Source: Amphimedon queenslandica
Lineage: Eukaryota; Porifera; Demospongiae; Haplosclerida; Niphatidae
Reading direction: 5' to 3'
DNA length: 64,000 nucleotides
Assembly: GCF_000090795.2 (NCBI RefSeq)
Contig: NW_003546270.1
Span: 304,836 to 368,835, forward strand
Below, one piece after another: positions 58,229 through 64,000 of this stretch. Below the pieces are notes generated by a model. It saw only the letters and a program-made list of their open reading frames with translations. It searched no databases and had not been told where the DNA came from. Position numbers and translations under genes: made by a program. Position 1 is the stretch's first letter. Every line of letters begins with the position of its first letter.

Positions 58229-58932
58229 AGTGTAGGTGCAGTGAATTCTTTGGGTATTTGTATTATGATCTTTACATGAATTTCTGACCATAATATTGAT
58301 GTGTTCCAACTCCTATTATCTAAAAAATTTATTCACTGAGATATGAGCCTTCAAAGATGGACTTTTTGCTTTCTGCTAATTTATTTCCGTCGGTGCGTGT
58401 GGCTAAACGTGACGTCATAAGAGGCATTGATGCAGATAACTCCATTCCTCTATAAGAGGAAATAGTTCTATATTCTCATGCCTTGTAACGTAATATTAGA
58501 AATTAAAAGGTTGAGATTATTAGCTTTTATTATTCTAAGCATGCAACTGCAAAGAAAAGACTCAAGATAGCAAACAAGATAGATTTAACAAGTGCAGTAT
58601 TTTGACTTTTTCTTGCAGTTGCATGCGCAGAATAATGAAAGCTAATAATCCCAACCTTTAATATGCTAATATTACAAGGCATGAGAATAATGAATTATTT
58701 CCCACTATACAGGAATGGAGTTATCTGCATCAATGCCTCTTATGATGTCACAATTTGCCACACCCACCAACAGAAAGTGAAATGGCAGGAAGCAAAAAGT
58801 CCATCTTTGAAGGCTCATATCTCAGTGAATAAATTTTTTTAGACAATGGGAGTTGGAACACATCATTATTGTGGTCTGGCAATCATTTAAAGACCATAAA
58901 ATAAATACCCTAAAAATCAGTGCACTTACACT
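58229..58932. mobile_element. 704-bp foldback element in TTAA
   Basis: The arms of about 330 bp each are inverted copies (AGTGTAGGTGCA...TGCACTTACACT at the ends; GGACTTTTTGCTTTCTGC, GATGCAGATAACTCCATTCC and GCATGCAACTGCAAAGAAAA recur inverted). The loop is about 50 bp. TTAA occurs on both sides (58225-58228 and 58933-58936). No coding capacity. TTAA targets fit piggyBac or Kolobok mobilisation. Confidence 0.85.
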
Positions 58933-59195
58933 TTAAAGTCACTCTAACTTCAGGAAGATTTAACATACTTTTTTATTTTACTAACCGATTGGTGTAGGTA
59001 GCTCTTAAAAGAACTGGTGATCTCTTACTCAGGCACTGTCTTTAATAGTAAGCAGAACTCTTTACTGGCAAGCAGACTAGGCACTATAGCATCTCTGTGC
59101 ATTCGCAAAATTTTTACAATGGCGACTGAAATAAGGGTTTGTTATATCACGCCCATTATTACTTCTTATTTAAGTAAGAAATAAATTAAGATTCT
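58933..59195. other. Short intergenic stretch
   Basis: Nothing recognised. Confidence 0.4.
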
Positions 59196-59553
59196 AAAAC
59201 TACCTTTGTAGCCTTTGTTCAAAGAGTAAAGGAATGTTCTAAAAGCCAGCCAAAGCAGTGTACTGGCTTAAAAGATTTAAGGGCCAATAGAAGATGAAAG
59301 AAGAAAGAGTGTGAAGAATTTTGCAGAAACTTGAATTTGGGCCTATTCTGTAGAATTGCTCCCACTACATTACAGTCCACTTTAAAGGTACCAGGAGAAT
59401 CGCTTAGTGAAGGAGAGCTCAGATAAGCTATTTATGAGGTTTTGTATGGTATAATAAAAGAGTTAGAAGTGTTTGAGAATAATAAATTTGGCCGTCATCT
59501 AGAAAACTCAACTTCAACCCTACATATAGGCTACTGCCTATATTATTATCTCA
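59196..59553 (+). repeat. Coding-like interspersed repeat, copy 2
   Basis: Homologous to 15937-16296. The frame reads FCRNLNLGLFCRIAP, STLKVPGESLSEGELR, one TAA, AIYEVLYGIIKELEVFENNK and NSTSTLHIGYCLYYYL. Conservation of the same frame in both copies suggests derivation from a real protein. Unknown family. Confidence 0.6.
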
Positions 59554-59944
59554 AACAAAATGAAAAAAAGTTCGAGTCAACAACTACAATCCTTGAATCC
59601 TTTACTATTAAAATTGTGGCTTGCAAATATTGACTTGAGCTGAGAGGAGTCTTTCCTAAACAGAGTATGAACTGGGTATGTCACTAAAGCAGAAAAGAGT
59701 CATGCACAGGACTTATGGGATGAAGTCAGCAGCTGTGACAGCATATACAGCAGGCTTTGAAAAATTGGACAAACATTACTTCAAGCTTAAGAAGTAGGAC
59801 TATGTGAACCTAGAGATCTTTCTGGTGAAAGTTTATTCATAAAATTAGTAACTGTACAGTACGTTAATGTGTAATGTGTACTGCCTTATAAGAGGAGCAA
59901 AGAAATCAAAAACTATTTATATTTAACTAAAATGGATTGATCTT
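59554..59944. other. Unassigned stretch before the Helitron helicase
   Basis: Short frames with stops. It may be decayed Rep-Hel linker, but no motif is clear. Confidence 0.3.
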
Positions 59945-60061
59945 CGAAACACATTTTTCATCCTAACATAATTGATGACTTTTACCCAAGAAGACTGAAT
60001 CACGTGGAAGCAGTATCTCTTTATGAATTTGTTGCCAATTACAAATTTGATAAAATATGAG

Positions 60062-60620
60062 TTAACTTAGGTCAGGACTAACAAGTGCCACATAACTGCT
60101 GGTATGGGAAGGAGGGAACCCGGTACATGCTATGCAAGGCTAGAAGCTGAGTCAATAATACTATGCCTTGTGACTAATACTATCTCGATACTATTATTTT
60201 TATTAAATTGCAACTGAAATATTACTTTCTGTGGAATATTCTATCGTGATTAGTCATAATAACTACCATTACTAATAAACAGCCGGCAGGTGGAATCCCT
60301 TCCCCTCCCCATTGGTACACTTAGAGTTCAATACACTAATGAGATGGGGAATCATAAACGAGACCGACCCCAATTAATCATGGGTGAACAATGATGGGCG
60401 GTTGGACCACCCAAGGGACCCGCCCATAACCCAACTGGGTGACCTCTGTCACATCCAAAAGTGGAAAGAATAGAGGACCATTACCAAACAATTATAGTGG
60501 CTGGAGGTGGAGACAAGAAGAACCTAGGGCAACATGCCAACTTGATACTGCAATACTGCGCTTGCTCGGCCCGAGCCCCTCCTTCCTGTTAACCTCATTT
60601 AAAAAGAGTCTAAATTACTA
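60062..60620 (+). repeat. Tandem repeat element, short copy A
   Basis: Shares with copy B its first about 360 bp (AACAAGTGCCACATAACTGC, GGTATGGGAAGGAGGGAAC, AATCATGGGTGAACAATGAT) and its last about 110 bp (AGAACCTAGGGCAAC, GGCCCGAGCC). It lacks the about 1.2-kb middle of copy B. Confidence 0.75.
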
Positions 60621-62300
60621 TTAACTTATGTCAGAAGTAACAAGTGCCACATAACTGCTGGTATGGGAAGGAGGGAACGTGGTACATGCTATGCAAGGTT
60701 AGAAGCTGACGCACTAATACTATGCCTTATGACTAATACTATCACAATACTATTAATTTATTAAATTGCAACTGAAAAATTAATTTCTGTGGAATATTCT
60801 ATCGTCATTTGTCATAATAACTACAATTACTAATAAACAGCAGGGAGGGGGATTCCCTTCCCCTCCCCCTAGGCACACCTAGAGGTCAAAACACTAAACA
60901 GTTGGAGATCATAAACGAGACCCACCCCAAATAATCATGGGTGAACAATGATGGGCGGTTGGAACACACCAGGGACATGCCCATAACAAAGAAATGGGAC
61001 ATACTTTAGATTGGAACAATTAATGAATATAAAGCCACTAAAGCAGGTCCCAGTTCACCCACTGAATCTCACACACCCCTCTACTCACACTCAACTGAGT
61101 CCACTCCGGCCTGAGATACCAGACACAAGCCTTGCTGAGACAGTGGCCAGGTCTGACCTAAGGGTCCTGAGATAGATTTGAAAAGCATTGCTCGACCATC
61201 GGCTTAACAATTTGATGGTAGAATCCTCCACACCAGGAAGTGCGGCCGTGGTGGCTGCCCTGACTTGAAAGCATGGGATAGCTGAAGAAATCTCTGAGCC
61301 GGCACCGGCAAGGGGTTGTGGAGTAAGCCGGGGAGCGATCTCCCCTCAGCTAGGGGTTGACCCAGAAAGGTGGATGCATGAGCAATAGAGGTTGGTGGTG
61401 GCAGAGTCCCCAAAGCACCTAGGCAGTACCAAAAAGAAAAAATAGTAATAGTAGTAATAGTAACAATAATACTAAATATAAATAAATAATTAAATAATTA
61501 AATAAATAAAATAAACAAAGATAAAATAAAATAAATAAAAAAAATTGAAAAATAAAATGTGAAAGGTAAAGTAAAATAAGATATATAAATAACTCAATGA
61601 AATGAAATAAATAATGAAATATAACCCAAAAGCGTCGGTATGGAGCCAGCCAGCAAGACTCGAGTAATTGCTAATAATTGCGTTGATCCAGCCAGCAATG
61701 AATGTGCCAACCATCCTCCAGTGATGTGTCAGTAATAGGAAAGTGGGGGGCAGAGCCAGACCCACTCAGCGACCAGGCAGGCCAGCAAAACGGGAGACAC
61801 CGGAGGAAGGCATCGAGCAGACAGGCCCCAGGAGAGAGCCATGACCTGAGTCACAGGCCACACCCAGGCCCGCCCTACCCAAACCACACCCCTGGCCTCC
61901 CACTTGTTAGACATAATGAAACAAGAAATTACAATTACTGTACTAAACTCACCCTCAGGGCTAGTTGCTTCAAGGTGTCTCCAGGTGGTGCCTCGGGAGG
62001 CACTCTTAGTCCTGTTGGCTCTCACCGACATCAACCTATCTCTTGGTTTACGTCCCACAATGTCCATCAGGTAGCACAACTGTTCCTTGGTGAACAGTGG
62101 CGGATCTCTTTGGGTCGTCGACTCAGGATGCTCTAGAAAGGAACGCAGCTTCAACCCTTTGTAAGATATCAAGATTGAGGCACAAACTCGGGACACAAAG
62201 AACCTAGGGCAACCTGCCAGCGTGATATCGCAATACTGCACATAAGCGGCCCGAGCCACTCCTTCCCCGTTAAGCTCATTTAAACAGAGTCTAAACTACC
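60621..62300 (+). repeat. Tandem repeat element, long copy B
   Basis: Has the same ends as copy A plus a middle with GC-rich parts (61080-61420, 61620-61900) and an (AAATA)n-like tract at 61435-61620. A minus-strand open frame 62259-61729 (KGLKLRSFLEHPESTTQRDP, FTKEQLCYLMDIVGRKPRDR) may be coding to about 61950, where GAGGGTGAGT resembles a splice donor. I do not recognise it. Confidence 0.65.
61435..61620. repeat. AAATA-rich low-complexity tract
   Basis: Runs of AATAGT, then AAATAAAATAAAT over nearly 190 bp inside copy B. Confidence 0.85.
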
Positions 62301-64000
62301 GAGAAAGAGAATACAAACTTTGATAAAAGCCAGTCCTTCCAAACAATAGAAAATTTAATCCTATGCAAGAGGCGAGAAGAGACAACTTTTATTACTCACT
62401 ATTATTTTAGTTGTGCTTTATAGAGACAAGAGCACACTCGTAATGGAAGGAGAAACAATGGAAGAAGCTTTTAGGTGTCACAAAAAAGCATCTATACGTG
62501 ACATTGAGAATCATTTCAACAAACTATAGAAATTATTAGAATCAGAACGTAATTGGAAGAAAATAGTTGACGCAAGAAATGAAGCCGGTTTTACTGAAGA
62601 GCTTGCTGATAACAGGGAAGATGAGTGCCTCAATTACTACATGAAATAATGGAAGCAGTAGCTGATATTGCTGACATGCATATTAATGTGCCTAATTAAA
62701 CATTAGAGCAAAAAGCGGCAATGCTTGACGTAGATCAAAAAAGAATTTTTGATAAAATTAAGAGTCGTCTTTTAATTCAAAAAGAACTTAAAGACCTATT
62801 AAAAAATACTTAGATTAGATAATATCAAACCACTACGGATGTTTTATGAGTGTTGTAGGTGGAACTGGTAAATCCTTTCTAATAGGGCAATAAAATGCCT
62901 AGTTAATGACATATGACATCCAAAAAGTGGTAAAATTATGTGTCCTGCAGTAGCACCAACAGGTACAGCCGCCTTTAATGTAGGTGCACTAACAATACAT
63001 AGATTATTTCAGCTACCAATAGAGCATGACGAAAACACAGCTGGATATTGGGCTTTGAATAAAGAAGCTCAGAAAAGGATTAAAATGACACTTAAAAAAT
63101 TAAAACTTATAAAAGTAGACGAGTTATTTTGTCTAAATCTGGCATAGTTATACATGCACTTAGAAGATATATTTGGAACTGATGAATGGTTTGTATCCAA
63201 AATATTTTATTTGTAGATGACCCATTACAATTGCCACCAGTTAATGGTAAACCAGTATTTTAAAAAATTTAGCAACAAACTAGTAGAAACTAGACTTGGA
63301 GCAGCAAATGCAGTTAACATATGGAAAGAAACAGTAGAATATGATGAACTAACAATCACTGATCGACAAAAAGGAGACGAAACTTTCTTTAAGATGCTGT
63401 ATTCTGTTAGGCATGGCAGTCTGACTGATGAAATTATTGATTCACTTAAGAGTCAAGTATTTAAGGTTTCAATAGAAAAAATATAAAGAATTGGAAAGTG
63501 AAGGAACAAATCCTCAAATTTGCCTCTTTTCTAAGGTAGACGCCTGCCAAAAAATTAATGAATTAATGTTGGAAAGTGTAGGAACTGTGAAAACAGAATT
63601 AGCATGTGTTGATGTTGTTGATGAAAGTTGCAGTGGAAAAATGTCAAAAAAAGAAGAAAAAAAATTAGATGAACTAAAAGATCAACCAAGCAAAACAGCT
63701 CGTTTAGAAACTGTATTGTCTTTAGTAGTTGGCTGTAGAGTAACGCTAAGACGTATTATTGACGTGACTGTAGGATTAGTTAATGGTGCCATTGGTACAG
63801 TAATGGGTATTTAGGCTACACGTATTCTATTAAATTTGATGATATTGATGTACCTTGTGACATAGAAAGGGTAACATCTAGATTTATGCTATCTAAAAAT
63901 TTGTATACTGTAAACCCACAAAAAATAACGTCCATTATAATTAACGATTTCATTACTCCTTCCAGTTTAACATCCTTTTATAATAACGAATTCAAAAAAA

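Larger units (their letters stand above)
60056..62311 (+). mobile_element. Tandem insertion of an unnamed repeat, with ~16-bp target duplication
   Basis: Flanked by TACAAATTTGATAAAA (60040-60055) and TACAAACTTTGATAAAA (62312-62328), a probable target duplication with one extra base. It contains two head-to-tail copies starting TTAACTTA.GTCAG and ending with a CTCATTTAAA.AGAGTCTAAA block: copy A 60062-60620, copy B 60621-62300. A long, imperfect duplication suggests target-primed reverse transcription (LINE, SINE or Penelope-like), but no reverse transcriptase is present. Confidence 0.65.
59945..64000 (+). pseudogene. Helitron PIF1 helicase region, interrupted, runs off the window
   Basis: The piece at 59945-60060 (IDDFYPRRLNHVEAVSLYEF, then VANYKFDK) belongs to the linker before the helicase. 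A tandem insertion (60056-62311) separates it from 62312 onward, where [20 protein letters not shown] and GETMEEAFRCHKKASI continue. The helicase follows: VVGGTGKSFLIG (Walker A, about 62860), VAPTGTAAFNVGALTIHRLF (62950-63010), LIKVDELF in place of Walker B (about 63110), FVDDPLQLPPVNGKPVF (about 63215), WKETVEYDELTITDRQKGDE (63320-63380), CLFSKVDACQKINELML, and CRVTLRRIIDVTVGLVNGAI with GTVMGI (about 63740-63810). There are numerous stops. The C-terminal helicase motifs lie partly beyond base 64000. Confidence 0.82.

Noticed and set aside
62097-62110. CAGTGGCGGATC, identical to the start of the TTF hAT terminus
   Set aside because: No inverted partner or hAT coding sequence nearby, and it lies within the open minus-strand frame of copy B; treated as coincidence or a tiny relic.
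1-64000. tRNA, rRNA or conserved cellular genes
   Set aside because: I looked for clear cloverleaf boxes and familiar protein families and saw none; a tRNAscan or blastx run would settle this.

Overview
The window is AT-rich eukaryotic DNA with two assembly gaps (10 N at 15686-15695; 384 N at 31034-31417). I find no intact gene and no convincing cellular gene. Almost everything I can recognise is a transposable element in some state of decay, often one inside another. The mix (SWIM-YqaJ-PHD genes, THAP-DDE, BED and TTF hATs, a Crypton, a P-like transposase, Helitrons, Tc1/mariner with intron-like inserts, many TTAA and TA MITEs) is what I would expect from an invertebrate, most likely a demosponge such as Amphimedon. 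That assignment is inference from family content and is not proven by the sequence.

Layout. 1-1.32 kb: BED hAT remnant (-). 1.32-5.92 kb: a 4.6-kb DNA transposon with about 100-bp terminal inverted repeats carrying two convergent genes, a SWIM-YqaJ nuclease-PHD protein (+) and a THAP-coiled coil-DDE transposase (-); one MITE interrupts each gene. 6.27-7.56 kb: Tc1-like transposase (+) split by a TTAA MITE. 7.77-11.84 kb: a decayed multi-exon gene (-) split by a well-preserved TTF-type hAT (8436-11538, TATAA on both sides). 13.3-14.1 kb: two inverted-repeat elements. 15.9-16.3 kb: a coding-like repeat with a second copy at 59.2 kb. 18.1-19.1 kb: an unplaced element ORF (-). 19.1-21.8 kb: BED hAT (+) interrupted by a MITE. 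22.26-23.49 kb: Crypton-like tyrosine recombinase (-). 24.4-27.2 kb: a gene of an ADNC-GQNKNN family (-) between inverted arrays of about 120-bp repeats, with a 59-bp minisatellite; a second member of the family lies at 33.0-34.6 kb. 27.9-29.0 kb: second Tc1/mariner transposase (+). 29.3-29.9 kb: BEN-like fragment (-). 36.5-43.6 kb: BED hAT (-) holding a complete Ty3/gypsy element (37424-41800, CAAAT target-site duplication). 44.6-47.6 kb: older TTF hAT (-). 48.3-50.1 kb: P-like transposase (-). 50.5-51.0 kb: PIF1 helicase fragment (-). 54.2-56.7 kb: Helitron N-terminal/early Rep region (-). 58.2-58.9 kb: 704-bp foldback element in TTAA. 59.9-64.0 kb: Helitron PIF1 helicase (+), interrupted by a tandem insertion (60056-62311) and running off the right edge.

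How the parts relate. Nesting gives relative ages. The Ty3/gypsy element, the TTF hAT at 8.4 kb and the small MITEs are younger than their hosts. The feature I consider most worth following is the two-gene element at 1321-5924, where a phage-type exonuclease domain travels with a THAP-DDE transposase.
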